DNA of 64,000 nt. Origin: UBA6049 sp965662345. Lineage in GTDB: Bacteria > Bacteroidota > Bacteroidia > Flavobacteriales_G > Salibacteraceae. Position 1 is the first letter of the stretch, and the number at the start of each line of letters is the position of its first letter. The stretch is taken from contig CBFIHE010000009.1 of the NCBI GenBank assembly GCA_965662345.1, positions 24,455-88,454 on the forward strand, in the 5' to 3' direction. Below are positions 51,916-61,196 of this stretch, piece by piece. A model generated the notes under the pieces. It ran no database searches, had not been told where the DNA came from, and saw nothing but the letters and a program-made list of their open reading frames with translations. A program made the position numbers and the translations under genes.

Positions 51916-53724
51916 GTGTTTGGATCTCGAAAAAAAGACAAAGACAAAATAAAGCTCACTAAGAACTCTTGGAAACAAGCAGCTCGACTGCTGAAGTACG
52001 TGGCTCCCTACCGTTTGAAATTTGGAATTGGTATACTCGTATTGATTGTTGGAAGCGTTCTATCCATGCTTTTTCCCGCTTTAACAGGTCAATTAGTAGA
52101 TGCAGGCTCTGGTGAACCTTCTGAAAAATCTATGATAGATCTTTCAGATGTAAATACTATAGCCCTGGCACTTTTCGCTATCTTTTTAATTCAAGCCGTA
52201 CTGAGCTTTTTTAGAGTTTACTTATTTAACGATGTGACTGAGCGCATAATGATGCAGTTGCGTCAAGAAACGTATTCCCATATTATTAGACTCCCTATGA
52301 CTTTCTTTGATCAGAGAAGAGTAGGCGAACTCAATAGTAGAATCAGTGCAGATATCACCCAAATTCAAGAGACCTTTACAACCGTATTAGCTGAACTAAT
52401 TAGGCAAGCGATTATTATTGTAATTAGCATCATCGCGCTTGCCTATTACAGCGTTCACCTTACCTTGACTATGCTGGCCTCCTTACCAGTTGTTATCCTC
52501 ATAGCCGTTCTACTTGGCAAATGGGTAAAAAAATATTCAAAGGCTACTCAAGGTATGCTCTCAGAGTCTAACGTTATTGCTGAAGAAACGTTTACGGCCA
52601 TAACAAGTGTTAAGGCATATGCTAATGAATTCTACGAAGTACTTAGATACAGGAATAAAACCGAAGAAGTTCGTTCTTTAGCGATGAAGAGCGCGGTTGC
52701 ACGTGCACTCTTGTCTTCATTCATAATTGCAGCATTGTTTGGCGCTATTGTTCTTGTAATTTGGCAAGCTGCCAAGCTACTTCAAACAGGAGATATTACG
52801 AATGGAGAACTTATCTCATTCATAATCTACACCGTTTTTGTTGGGGCTTCAATTGGTGGAACAGCAGATTTATTTGCGCGAATTCAAAAGGCCGTTGGTG
52901 CAACAGAAGAGTTGTTCGGAATTCTAGATGAAGACCTCGAACCAATAACACTCGAAAAATCAGCCGGTCCAGATACGAGTTTTAAAGCAGACGTTCTATT
53001 CCAAAACGTAGATTTTGCTTATCCCAACAGGAAAGACATTCAGGTACTTAAGGGCGTTTCCTTTACGGTAAACGAAGGTAAAACGGTAGCCTTGGTAGGG
53101 GCCTCTGGTGCTGGTAAATCTACTTTGATAAGTTTATTAATGCGCTTTTACAATCCTACACAGGGAACTATACGAATTGGAGATCAAAACATTATAGATT
53201 ATGACATTTCAACCATCAGAAATGAGATGGCTCTTGTTCCACAAGAAGTGCTCCTATTTGGTGGATGTATTCAAGAAAATATTGCCTACGGAAATCCAGA
53301 GGCTTCAGAAGATGAAATTAAAGAGGCCGCACGTAAAGCAAATGCTCTTGAATTCATAGAGAAATTTCCAGAAGGATTTAACACACTGGTTGGCGAAAGA
53401 GGCGTTCAATTATCAGGTGGCCAACGACAACGTATCGCTATCGCTAGAGCAATGTTGAAGAATCCAAGGATTTTGATCTTAGATGAAGCAACTTCTTCTC
53501 TAGACTCTGAATCTGAAAGACTGGTTCAAGAAGCTTTAGAAACTCTAATGGAGGGACGAACCTCCATAGTAATTGCTCATAGGCTTTCAACCATCAGAAA
53601 TGCAGATAATATTTTAGTGATGGAGAATGGTGAACTGAAGGAGTCTGGAGCACACGAAAAGCTCATGCAAAAGAAAAACGGCATCTATGCCAAGCTTAGT
53701 TCGCTGCAGCATCAACTGCTTTAA
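51916..53724 (+). CDS. ABC transporter, type IV exporter (permease-ATPase)
   Basis: A 602-residue half-transporter: an N-terminal membrane domain of about six helices (residues 30-320) and a C-terminal nucleotide-binding domain with Walker A G-A-S-G-A-G-K-S-T (about residue 395), signature L-S-G-G-Q-R-Q-R, Walker B I-L-I-L-D-E-A-T, and an H-loop in I-A-H-R-L-S. It looks active as a homodimer exporting lipid or hydrophobic compounds (MsbA/BmrA-like). The start is set at GTG 51916 because the promoter lies inside the longer frame. The 3' end overlaps rsmG by 4 bp. Confidence 0.93.
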   Translation: MFGSRKKDKDKIKLTKNSWKQAARLLKYVAPYRLKFGIGILVLIVGSVLSMLFPALTGQLVDAGSGEPSEKSMIDLSDVNTIALALFAIFLIQAVLSFFRVYLFNDVTERIMMQLRQETYSHIIRLPMTFFDQRRVGELNSRISADITQIQETFTTVLAELIRQAIIIVISIIALAYYSVHLTLTMLASLPVVILIAVLLGKWVKKYSKATQGMLSESNVIAEETFTAITSVKAYANEFYEVLRYRNKTEEVRSLAMKSAVARALLSSFIIAALFGAIVLVIWQAAKLLQTGDITNGELISFIIYTVFVGASIGGTADLFARIQKAVGATEELFGILDEDLEPITLEKSAGPDTSFKADVLFQNVDFAYPNRKDIQVLKGVSFTVNEGKTVALVGASGAGKSTLISLLMRFYNPTQGTIRIGDQNIIDYDISTIRNEMALVPQEVLLFGGCIQENIAYGNPEASEDEIKEAARKANALEFIEKFPEGFNTLVGERGVQLSGGQRQRIAIARAMLKNPRILILDEATSSLDSESERLVQEALETLMEGRTSIVIAHRLSTIRNADNILVMENGELKESGAHEKLMQKKNGIYAKLSSLQHQLL

Positions 53725-54353
53725 GTAAAAGGAATGTAAACGACCTGTTTGGTTTCAAAGAATTCACCACCATAAGCTGAACTCAAATCAAATAGTTCAT
53801 AGTCTCTTTTGGTCTCATCTAATTCCTCTTTAAGGTCACCTCCTTTTAAATAGAGCACCCCATTTGGCAATAGATTGAACCCTTCTCTTTCTATCTTAGC
53901 ATGAATTAAAGCCAAAAACGGTTTCATTCGAGTAACAGCTCTACTCACTACAAAATCAAACTTACCCTTTGTTTTTTCTGCACGTTGATGAAAGGCAGTA
54001 ACATTGGTAAGGCCAAGCTCTTCTATTACGGCATTTACCACTTTTACTTTTTTACCTATCGAGTCTACCAAAGTAAACTCACAATCTGGATATAGAATAG
54101 CCAATGGTATTCCAGGGAAACCTCCACCTGTACCTACATCGAGTACTTTTGTTGTGGGCTCAAAAGACATAAATTTTGCAATCCCCAAAGAGTGTAGCAC
54201 GTGTCTTTCATAAAAGACATGCATATCTTTCCTAGAAATCACATTGATTTGGGCATTCCAAGCTTCATAGAGTGCTCCCAAACGAGAGAAATGAGCTTCT
54301 TGTTCTTCTGAAATATCGGGAAAGTATTGCTTGATTAATGCTGCATCGGCCAT
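53721..54353 (-). CDS. rsmG: 16S rRNA (guanine527-N7)-methyltransferase RsmG
   Basis: A 210-residue SAM-dependent methyltransferase modifying G527 of 16S rRNA. The SAM motif V-L-D-V-G-T-G-G-G-F-P-G-I-P-L-A is at residues 69-84, with F-V-V-S-R-A-V-T-R near residue 133 as the family signature. Length is typical. It overlaps the convergent ABC gene by 4 bp and follows the sigma factor at 54377. The start is ATG at 54353. Confidence 0.95.
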   Translation of the reverse strand: MADAALIKQYFPDISEEQEAHFSRLGALYEAWNAQINVISRKDMHVFYERHVLHSLGIAKFMSFEPTTKVLDVGTGGGFPGIPLAILYPDCEFTLVDSIGKKVKVVNAVIEELGLTNVTAFHQRAEKTKGKFDFVVSRAVTRMKPFLALIHAKIEREGFNLLPNGVLYLKGGDLKEELDETKRDYELFDLSSAYGGEFFETKQVVYIPFT

Positions 54354-54376
54354 GCCACAAAGAAAAGAATCTGAGT

Positions 54377-54979
54377 CTAAAATTGACCTTGTCCAGAAAT
54401 CATCATTTGATTAAGCATACCCTTGGCACGATGCAGCCTTGCTTTTACCGTACCCAAAGGAATACCTAGTGCATCTGCCATTTCTTCGTAGCTAAGCTCA
54501 TCAAAGTATCGCATCTCAATCAGATTGCGATATACGTCCTTTAGCTTACCCACGTATTCTCTTACTATAGCCGCACGTTCTGTTTTTTGCATGTGCTCCT
54601 CAGGGGTTAAATCTGGAGCCTCCACTTGCAATTTCACCTCACCAGATTCGTAGTCAAAAGACTCATCAATACTGGTTGTATTCAATTTCTTCTTCCTTAA
54701 GAAATCAATGGTATGATTGATTGTAACGCGCTTTAACCATGTACTAAATGCATACACGGGCTCGTACTTTTCCAGTTGAGCAAATGCCTTGGTCATTACC
54801 TCTTGCGCTAAATCTTTCGATAATTGCTCATTCCTAGTTCTGGTATACACTTCCAGATACACATCTAGGTAGTGCTTATCCATCAGCTCCTGATAAGCTT
54901 GCTGATCGTTATGATTAATAGCTAATTGTATAAGGGAGTAATCTCTTGATTTCTTTGGATCTTTTTTCATCTTTTCCAT
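54377..54979 (-). CDS. ECF-type RNA polymerase sigma factor
   Basis: A 200-residue sigma-70 family protein. Region 2 is at about 35-95 (D-L-A-Q-E-V-M-T-K-A-F, F-S-T-W-L-K-R-V, T-I-D-F-L-R-K-K) and region 4 at about 130-195 (Y-F-D-E-L-S-Y-E-E-M-A-D-A-L-G-I-P-L-G-T-V-K-A-R-L), the recognition helix of extracytoplasmic-function factors. No anti-sigma gene is adjacent; instead it overlaps the preceding glycosyltransferase gene by 13 bp, a surprisingly close pairing. This order is seen in other Flavobacteriia (recollection). Confidence 0.92.
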   Translation of the reverse strand: MEKMKKDPKKSRDYSLIQLAINHNDQQAYQELMDKHYLDVYLEVYTRTRNEQLSKDLAQEVMTKAFAQLEKYEPVYAFSTWLKRVTINHTIDFLRKKKLNTTSIDESFDYESGEVKLQVEAPDLTPEEHMQKTERAAIVREYVGKLKDVYRNLIEMRYFDELSYEEMADALGIPLGTVKARLHRAKGMLNQMMISGQGQF

Positions 54980-56085
54980 TCGTTGGTTTTAGCAATTGTT
55001 TGCCGAACCACGAGCATTGGATAAAAAAACAAGTAGAACAGTTCTCCGAAGAGTGATACTGGTATTAAATCAGTTTCATTTGTCTTGCGTAAGTTCAATA
55101 TACTTACCACTTGTTGTACAATGTAGCGTAAACTAAAAAGTATTACGCTTTCCAACACCCATACGTTCATGCCAAGTAGAACAATTAACAATCCAAACGT
55201 TGCATATTGACTGAATGACATAAACCCTAATGTTAAAAGATGTGAAAAGCGGTACCTGGGCGATGTTGTTAAGTGCCTATTCTTTTGCTGCACCCATTTC
55301 TTAAAAGTGCGCTTAGCATCACTGTAGGTAAAGGTTTCAGCACTGAAAACAACCTTGGTATTTTTGGAATTTGCCACGGCATTCAACAACAAATCATCGT
55401 CTCCTGATGCTATGTCATAATGGCGGGAAAAACCTTTTTGATCGAAAAATATATTCCCCCTATACCCCATATTTCTTCCAACACCCATGTACGGCATACC
55501 CAGTTTTGCAAAGCCGAGGTATTGCATACCGATAAGAAAAGCATCAAACCGTATAAGCTTATTCAGTACTCCAGAAGTTCTCCTCAGCGGAGAATATCCA
55601 AGCGCAATAGGCCTTTGATCCAAAGCCAAAGCCATTTCATACAGCCAAGTGTCACTCGCGGGAAGACAATCCGCATCGGTAAATACTAAATGCTCATAGC
55701 TCGCTGCCTTAATGCCAATGGTGATGGCAAATTTTTTCCCTCCTGAGAAAGTGGATGTTTCACGAACACGCGAAATTTTGATTTTATCGTGTTTCTCTGC
55801 ATATGAGCGCATTATGCTATACGTATCATCTAAAGAGCAATCATCTACTATGATAATCTCAAAATCAATTTTTTTCTGCTTAAGCAAAGCAGGAATCAGT
55901 TTTAGTAGATTACCCTCTTCATTCCTTGCAGCTATGACTACACTCACAGGTTGAGGCGATGCTTTTGCAACCGTACTCGGCTTATGAAGCAACATTTTAC
56001 CATGTACTAGCATCCAGTAAAATAGTTGGATCGCCACTACCACAGAGAAGGCTACAAAAATTATGTCTGACAGCATTTCTTGCAT
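54967..56085 (-). CDS. membrane glycosyltransferase family 2
   Basis: A 372-residue GT2 enzyme. An N-terminal membrane helix (about 5-25: I-I-F-V-A-F-S-V-V-V-A-I-Q-L-F) is followed by the GT-A domain with V-V-I-A-A-R-N-E-E, D-D-C-S (about residue 79) and T-D-A-D (about residue 128) and a catalytic-loop Q-Q-K-N-R-H; two or more C-terminal helices follow. It probably builds or extends a cell-surface polymer. The frame extends to 56094 (TTG), but the promoter TACTTTTG ends 6 nt before the ATG at 56085, so that ATG is chosen. It overlaps the sigma factor gene by 13 bp. Confidence 0.88.
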   Translation of the reverse strand: MQEMLSDIIFVAFSVVVAIQLFYWMLVHGKMLLHKPSTVAKASPQPVSVVIAARNEEGNLLKLIPALLKQKKIDFEIIIVDDCSLDDTYSIMRSYAEKHDKIKISRVRETSTFSGGKKFAITIGIKAASYEHLVFTDADCLPASDTWLYEMALALDQRPIALGYSPLRRTSGVLNKLIRFDAFLIGMQYLGFAKLGMPYMGVGRNMGYRGNIFFDQKGFSRHYDIASGDDDLLLNAVANSKNTKVVFSAETFTYSDAKRTFKKWVQQKNRHLTTSPRYRFSHLLTLGFMSFSQYATFGLLIVLLGMNVWVLESVILFSLRYIVQQVVSILNLRKTNETDLIPVSLFGELFYLFFYPMLVVRQTIAKTNEWKR

Positions 56086-56091
56086 GGATTC

Positions 56092-56099
56092 CAAAAGTA
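56092..56099 (-). promoter_or_regulatory. -7 promoter element of the GT2/sigma operon, apparently leaderless
   Basis: TACTTTTG on the minus strand ends 6 nt before the ATG at 56085. Confidence 0.5.
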
Positions 56100-56131
56100 G
56101 AGGTTTATAGAACCTCGGAAAGCCATTATGC

Positions 56132-56139
56132 TATCTTTG
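56132..56139 (+). promoter_or_regulatory. -7 promoter element of tgt
   Basis: TATCTTTG, 19 nt before the ATG at 56159. Confidence 0.6.
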
Positions 56140-56158
56140 CCCGCCTTGTTTTTAACAT

Positions 56159-57289
56159 ATGAAGTTTACGTTACACAAGACAGATGATCGCACAAAAGCT
56201 CGAGTAGGAACTTTTGAGACAGACCACGGGCAAATTCCCACTCCAATTTTCATGCCTGTTGGCACAGTTGGTAGCGTAAAAGGGGTGCATCAGCGTGAGC
56301 TGAAAGATGAAATTGAAGCCAAAATCATTCTAGGAAACACTTACCATCTCTACCTAAAACCAGGACTAGATGTATTGGAAACGGGGGGTGGTCTCCACAA
56401 GTTTAACAGTTGGAATAAGCCAATCCTAACAGATAGTGGAGGTTACCAAGTATATAGTCTCTCAAATCAACGTAAGATTAAAGAAGACGGGGTGACGTTT
56501 AAATCACACATAGATGGCAGTAAACACTTATTTACGCCAGAAAACGTAATGGATATTCAGCGTACCATAGGTGCAGATATTATCATGGCATTTGATGAAT
56601 GTACTCCCTATCCTTGTGATTATGACTATGCTGAGAAAAGCATGCATATGACCCACCGCTGGTTACAACGTTGCATCAAGCAATTTGATACTACAGAACC
56701 AAAATACGACTACGAGCAAGCCTTATTTCCAATTGTACAAGGTAGTGTATATCCTGAGCTGAGAAAACAAAGTGCCGAATTCATAGCTAATCAAAACCGC
56801 ATAGGTAATGCTATTGGCGGATTAAGTGTTGGAGAGCCTCATGAAGATATGTATGCCATGACTGAGCTAGTTAGTGATATACTCCCTCAAGACAAACCTA
56901 GATACCTCATGGGTGTAGGTACGCCATCAAATATTTTAGAATGTATTGCCTTGGGAATTGATATGTTTGATTGTGTTATGCCTACAAGAAACGCGAGACA
57001 TGGACTACTTTACACTTCTGAAGGGGTAATCAATATCAAAAACAAGAAGTGGGAAAAAGATTTTTCTCCTGTAGATCCAAATGGTACTTCTTTCGTAGAT
57101 GAACAATACAACAAAGCTTATTTAAGACACCTCGTTCATACCAATGAGCTGTTAGGTGCTCAAATTGCTTCTATCCACAATTTAAGCTTCTATCTTTGGC
57201 TTGTTCAAGAAGCCAGAAACCAAATTCAATTAGGCACTTTCTCAACTTGGAAAACCAAAATGGTTAAGAAGCTAGACCAGAGATTATAG
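56159..57289 (+). CDS. tgt: tRNA-guanine transglycosylase without the usual zinc cysteines
   Basis: A 376-residue enzyme that exchanges guanine 34 for a queuine precursor in tRNAs. The active-site loop D-S-G-G-Y-Q-V (Asp about 92), G-G-L-S-V-G-E-P, and the V-M-P-T-R-N-A-R-H-G turn are present, and a second catalytic aspartate lies in F-D-C-V-M-P-T-R. The bacterial C-terminal zinc knuckle C-x-C-x-x-C is replaced by D-P-N-G-T-S-F-V-D-E-Q-Y, followed by the usual A-Y-L-R-H-L. This is likely a Flavobacteriia-type variant in which the zinc site is lost. It starts at a good -7 element (56132-56139). Confidence 0.93.
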   Translation: MKFTLHKTDDRTKARVGTFETDHGQIPTPIFMPVGTVGSVKGVHQRELKDEIEAKIILGNTYHLYLKPGLDVLETGGGLHKFNSWNKPILTDSGGYQVYSLSNQRKIKEDGVTFKSHIDGSKHLFTPENVMDIQRTIGADIIMAFDECTPYPCDYDYAEKSMHMTHRWLQRCIKQFDTTEPKYDYEQALFPIVQGSVYPELRKQSAEFIANQNRIGNAIGGLSVGEPHEDMYAMTELVSDILPQDKPRYLMGVGTPSNILECIALGIDMFDCVMPTRNARHGLLYTSEGVINIKNKKWEKDFSPVDPNGTSFVDEQYNKAYLRHLVHTNELLGAQIASIHNLSFYLWLVQEARNQIQLGTFSTWKTKMVKKLDQRL

Positions 57290-57337
57290 TGCACCACAAA
57301 ATAGTTTCCTTAATTTCGATTAAAATCAAGAGCAATT

Positions 57338-58294
57338 ATGCCAACATACTTAGATTTTGAACAACCAATTGCAGAACTGGAGGAACAGCTTCAAAAGCAA
57401 AGAGAAATAGCAGAAAAGAGTCAGGTTGATGCCTCTGGAACTATTTCAGAGTTGGAAAAAAAGATTCAAGAAGAGAAGAAAAATATTTACTCCAAGCTGA
57501 CTCCATGGCAGCGAGTTATGGTATCTAGACATCCAGATAGACCATACACATTGGATTACATCCAAGCTATAACAGGAGGGGATTTTATAGAATTACATGG
57601 TGATAGAAATGTAAAAGACGATAAGGCAATCGTTGGTGGATTTGGCACATTAGATGGTCAAACAGTAATGTTTATCGGACACCAAAAAGGAATCAATACC
57701 AAAATGCGACAGTACAGAAACTTTGGTATGGCTAATCCAGAGGGGTACCGTAAAGCTCTTCGTTTAATGAAGCTCGCAGAAAAATTCAATAAGCCTATTG
57801 TAACGTTGATCGATACACCTGGAGCTTATCCAGGGCTAGAAGCAGAAGAGCGAGGACAGGGTGAAGCAATTGCACGTAACCTCTATGAAATGACTGAATT
57901 AAAGGTTCCTGTGATTTGTGTAATCATTGGTGAAGGAGCATCGGGTGGAGCACTTGGAATTGGAATTGGAGACCGAGTATTGATGCTTGAAAACTCGTGG
58001 TACTCTGTAATCTCGCCTGAAAATTGCTCAGCAATCTTATGGCGGACTTGGGATTATAAAGAGCAAGCAGCATCTGCTCTTAAACTTACGGCCAAAGACA
58101 TGCTTAAAAATGGGCTTATTGATGGTGTAATTAAAGAACCTCCTGGAGGTGCGCACAGTAATAGAGAAGATACATATAAGCGTGTAAAACGCGAGGTGAA
58201 AAAATCTATCAAAGGACTGATAGATATGGATACCGATGAACGTATTTCTCAGCGTATAGAGAAATTCTGTGCCATGGGTGTGGTACATGATTAA
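57338..58294 (+). CDS. accA: acetyl-CoA carboxylase carboxyltransferase subunit alpha
   Basis: A 318-residue subunit of the fatty-acid-initiating carboxyltransferase, paired with AccD elsewhere. The signature F-G-M-A-N-P-E-G-Y-R-K-A-L-R, I-D-T-P-G-A-Y-P-G and E-G-A-S-G-G-A-L-G motifs are intact, as is the N-terminal helical region (E-L-E-E-Q-L-Q-K-Q). A possible -7 (TAATTTCG, 57311-57318) lies 19 nt upstream, so it may have its own promoter although it follows tgt by 48 nt. Confidence 0.95.
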   Translation: MPTYLDFEQPIAELEEQLQKQREIAEKSQVDASGTISELEKKIQEEKKNIYSKLTPWQRVMVSRHPDRPYTLDYIQAITGGDFIELHGDRNVKDDKAIVGGFGTLDGQTVMFIGHQKGINTKMRQYRNFGMANPEGYRKALRLMKLAEKFNKPIVTLIDTPGAYPGLEAEERGQGEAIARNLYEMTELKVPVICVIIGEGASGGALGIGIGDRVLMLENSWYSVISPENCSAILWRTWDYKEQAASALKLTAKDMLKNGLIDGVIKEPPGGAHSNREDTYKRVKREVKKSIKGLIDMDTDERISQRIEKFCAMGVVHD

Positions 58295-58388
58295 ACACCT
58301 ATTAGCTATTAACAATTGTGAATAGCCTGCAGGCAAAACTATTTACGCTTTGTTCATTTCTTAGCGTGAAACAGGATACTTGTCTAGT

Positions 58389-58396
58389 TACCTTTG
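58389..58396 (+). promoter_or_regulatory. -7 promoter element of dnaB
   Basis: TACCTTTG, 16 nt before the ATG at 58413. Confidence 0.5.
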
Positions 58397-58412
58397 AAAG
58401 CAAACGAATAGA

Positions 58413-59942
58413 ATGGCAGAAAACCGAACAGATACAAAGCGTAGACGCCTAGGCTCAGCTCAGAATGCTCAAAACTCCCTCGAATTAGGTAAACTCCCAC
58501 CTCAGGCAGTAGATTTGGAAGAAGCTGTGCTAGGAGCATTAATGCTTGAAAAAGAAGCTGTTAATGATGTGATTGATATCTTACAGCCTGAAAGCTTCTA
58601 CAAAGAAGCGCATCAAAAAGTATACGCTGCCATCAAAGACTTGTTCGGAAAATCACTGCCTATAGATATTCTTACGGTTACCGAAGAATTAAGAAACCGA
58701 GCAGAATTGGATTTGGTTGGTGGACCATTCTTTATTTCACAGTTGACCAATCGCGTTGCGTCAGCCGCCAATGTGGAATTCCACGCCAGAATTATTTCGC
58801 AGAAATACATCCAACGAGAGTTAATCCGTATTTCATCTGAAACCATACGTGATGCATACGATGAAACTACTGATGTTTTTGATTTATTAGATACTGCAGA
58901 AGGTAACTTGTTCAAGGTAGCAGAAGGCAACTTAAGAAAGAGTTTCGACAGCATGTCGACCCTCGTAGCCCAGGCGATAAAACAAGTTGAAGAACTTGGA
59001 AAAAAAGATGACGGAGTTAGTGGCGTGCCTACAGGATTCACATCATTGGATAAAGTAACCAGTGGGTTTCAAGGTTCAGACATGATTGTTCTTGCGGCCA
59101 GACCAGGTATGGGTAAAACGGCTTTTGTTTTGTCTCTTACACGAAATAGCGCAGTTGATTTTAATATACCTGTAGCTGTATTCTCACTTGAAATGTCCTC
59201 GTTGCAGCTCGTTAATCGATTAATTGCCGCTGAAACAGAACTAGATGCCGAAAAGCTTAAAAAAGGAACACTTCAAAGCCATGAATGGGAGCAACTTAAT
59301 GCAAAAGTTGGGGCACTCTCCAACGCTCCTATTTTCATTGACGATACACCTGCACTTTCTGTATTTGAGTTGAGGGCGAAATGCCGCAGACTGAAAGCCC
59401 AGCATGATATTCAAATGGTTATCATTGATTACTTGCAGCTTATGACTGCTGGCGGTGATAAAGGTGGAAATAGAGAGCAAGAAATTTCAACTATTTCTCG
59501 TTCGATAAAAAGCATAGCTAAGGAGCTACATGTTCCAGTTATAGCTCTTTCACAGTTGAGTCGTGCTGTAGAAACCAGAGGAGGAGATAAAAGACCACAA
59601 CTATCAGATTTGCGTGAATCAGGTGCGATTGAGCAAGATGCAGACATGGTAATGTTCATCTATCGTCCTGAATACTATAACATCGATGAAGATGAAGAAG
59701 GAAATCCAACTGTTGGTACTGGCGAAATCATTATTGCTAAGCACAGAAATGGTGCATTAGAAAATGTGAAACTCAAGTTTATAAATCGTTTGGCTAAGTT
59801 TACCAACTTAGATTTAGAATCTGAATTTACGGCATCCGAATTTATGCCAACAGGGCAAGATTTTAACCAGCACATCGTTAGAAAAAGTAAAATGGATGAC
59901 CTTACAGACCAACCTGAAGATGATGATGAAGTTCCGTTTTAG
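58413..59942 (+). CDS. dnaB: replicative DNA helicase DnaB
   Basis: A 509-residue helicase that unwinds DNA at the replication fork. An N-terminal DnaG/DnaC-interacting domain (about 25-125: P-P-Q-A-V-D-L-E-E-A-V-L-G-A-L-M) is followed by the RecA-like domain with Walker A A-R-P-G-M-G-K-T-A (about residue 232), Walker B I-I-D-Y-L-Q-L-M and L-S-Q-L-S-R-A-V-E near residue 370. C-terminus acidic. Complete, no intein. Its last bases overlap the next gene's start codons. Confidence 0.97.
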   Translation: MAENRTDTKRRRLGSAQNAQNSLELGKLPPQAVDLEEAVLGALMLEKEAVNDVIDILQPESFYKEAHQKVYAAIKDLFGKSLPIDILTVTEELRNRAELDLVGGPFFISQLTNRVASAANVEFHARIISQKYIQRELIRISSETIRDAYDETTDVFDLLDTAEGNLFKVAEGNLRKSFDSMSTLVAQAIKQVEELGKKDDGVSGVPTGFTSLDKVTSGFQGSDMIVLAARPGMGKTAFVLSLTRNSAVDFNIPVAVFSLEMSSLQLVNRLIAAETELDAEKLKKGTLQSHEWEQLNAKVGALSNAPIFIDDTPALSVFELRAKCRRLKAQHDIQMVIIDYLQLMTAGGDKGGNREQEISTISRSIKSIAKELHVPVIALSQLSRAVETRGGDKRPQLSDLRESGAIEQDADMVMFIYRPEYYNIDEDEEGNPTVGTGEIIIAKHRNGALENVKLKFINRLAKFTNLDLESEFTASEFMPTGQDFNQHIVRKSKMDDLTDQPEDDDEVPF

Positions 59943-61191
59943 CTTACTTCTATTACTTACGTTATTCTCCCAAGTAAGCGTTGCTTCTTACCTTCTTATA
60001 CCAATGGATAAAGATGGTCAAAAAAATCATCTGAAAGCTTATGGAATAGCCTATTGGACTTTATCACAAGAGGTTCAAATGGAATGGCTGTTAAATTATA
60101 GGGGTGGTAGTTTTCTGATTCCTGAATCCAATGCCATTCGCAAAGAATGTATCATTAGAGGTGTCAGCTTTGAAGTTATAGCAGATGCTACGGCAAACAG
60201 TATTCGCTACGAAATTGCCAATCCTGAAAAAAACATGGAGGTGATGAAGCTGGAGAAGGCTCCTAAAATAGCAGTTTACACGCCTAAGGGAAAACAACCA
60301 TGGGATGATGCAGTTACTTTAGTTCTTACATACGCAGAAATTCCGTACGAAGAGATTTACGACAAAGAAGTAATAGAAGGACAACTCCATCTATACGATT
60401 GGTTACACCTACACCATGAAGACTTTACAGGTCAATATGGTAAGTTCTATGCAGCCTATAAAAATGCATCTTGGTATAGAGAAGAGGTTCGGAAATCTGA
60501 AGAATCTGCTCAACAATTAGGATTTTCTAAGGTATCTGACCTCAAGTTAGCTGTTGCACAAAATATAAGAGATTATACTGTTGGGGGTGGTTTTCTATTC
60601 AGTATGTGCTCAGGTACTGATAGTTATGATATAGCTCTCGCTGCATCTGATATAGACATATGTGAACATATGTTCGATGGCGATCCAGCAGATCCTTCTG
60701 CGCAACAGAAACTAGATTACTCAAAAACATTTGCCTTCAAAGACTTTTATCTAAAAACTAACCCGCTAGAATACGAATATTCAACAATCGATGCCACACC
60801 TGTTCATTCAAGAACACCAGAGACCAAAGATTTATTCACCCTATTTGACTTTTCAGCAAAGTGGGACCCTGTCCCCAGTATGCTTTGCCAAAACCACACT
60901 AGAATCATTAAGGGTTTTATGGGACAAACTACGGCCTATCACAAAGAATTCGTAAAACCTGGTGTTATTGTTATGGGAGAAAACAAGGCACTAAATAGCG
61001 CTAAATATATTCATGGAGAATTTGGCAAAGGGCAATGGACTTTTTACGGAGGTCATGATCCTGAGGATTACCAGCACTATGTTGGAGATCCACCAACGGA
61101 CTTAAACCTCCACCCAAACTCACCTGGTTATAGACTAATTTTAAATAATGTTCTATTCCCTGCCGCTAAAAAGAAGCATCAAAAAACATAA
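59920..61191 (+). CDS. exported protein often misnamed asparagine synthetase B
   Basis: A 423-residue secreted protein: a signal peptide (about 1-22, ending Q-V-S-V-A) then Y-L-L-I-P-M-D-K-D-G-Q and a mixed alpha/beta domain with G-G-G-F-L-F-S-M-C-S-G-T-D-S, which resembles a class-I glutamine-amidotransferase or ThuA-like fold. Close relatives in Bacteroidota carry the label asparagine synthetase B, but no S-G-G-x-D-S ATP-pyrophosphatase loop is present, so that function is not supported. Three consecutive ATGs (59920, 59923, 59926) lie within dnaB's end; 59920 is used. Function unknown. Confidence 0.75.
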   Translation: MMMKFRFSLLLLLTLFSQVSVASYLLIPMDKDGQKNHLKAYGIAYWTLSQEVQMEWLLNYRGGSFLIPESNAIRKECIIRGVSFEVIADATANSIRYEIANPEKNMEVMKLEKAPKIAVYTPKGKQPWDDAVTLVLTYAEIPYEEIYDKEVIEGQLHLYDWLHLHHEDFTGQYGKFYAAYKNASWYREEVRKSEESAQQLGFSKVSDLKLAVAQNIRDYTVGGGFLFSMCSGTDSYDIALAASDIDICEHMFDGDPADPSAQQKLDYSKTFAFKDFYLKTNPLEYEYSTIDATPVHSRTPETKDLFTLFDFSAKWDPVPSMLCQNHTRIIKGFMGQTTAYHKEFVKPGVIVMGENKALNSAKYIHGEFGKGQWTFYGGHDPEDYQHYVGDPPTDLNLHPNSPGYRLILNNVLFPAAKKKHQKT

Positions 61192-61196
61192 TATTT

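Noticed and set aside
58307..58326. GCTATT...AATAGC hairpin after accA as a terminator
   Set aside because: It is weak and lacks a T tract.
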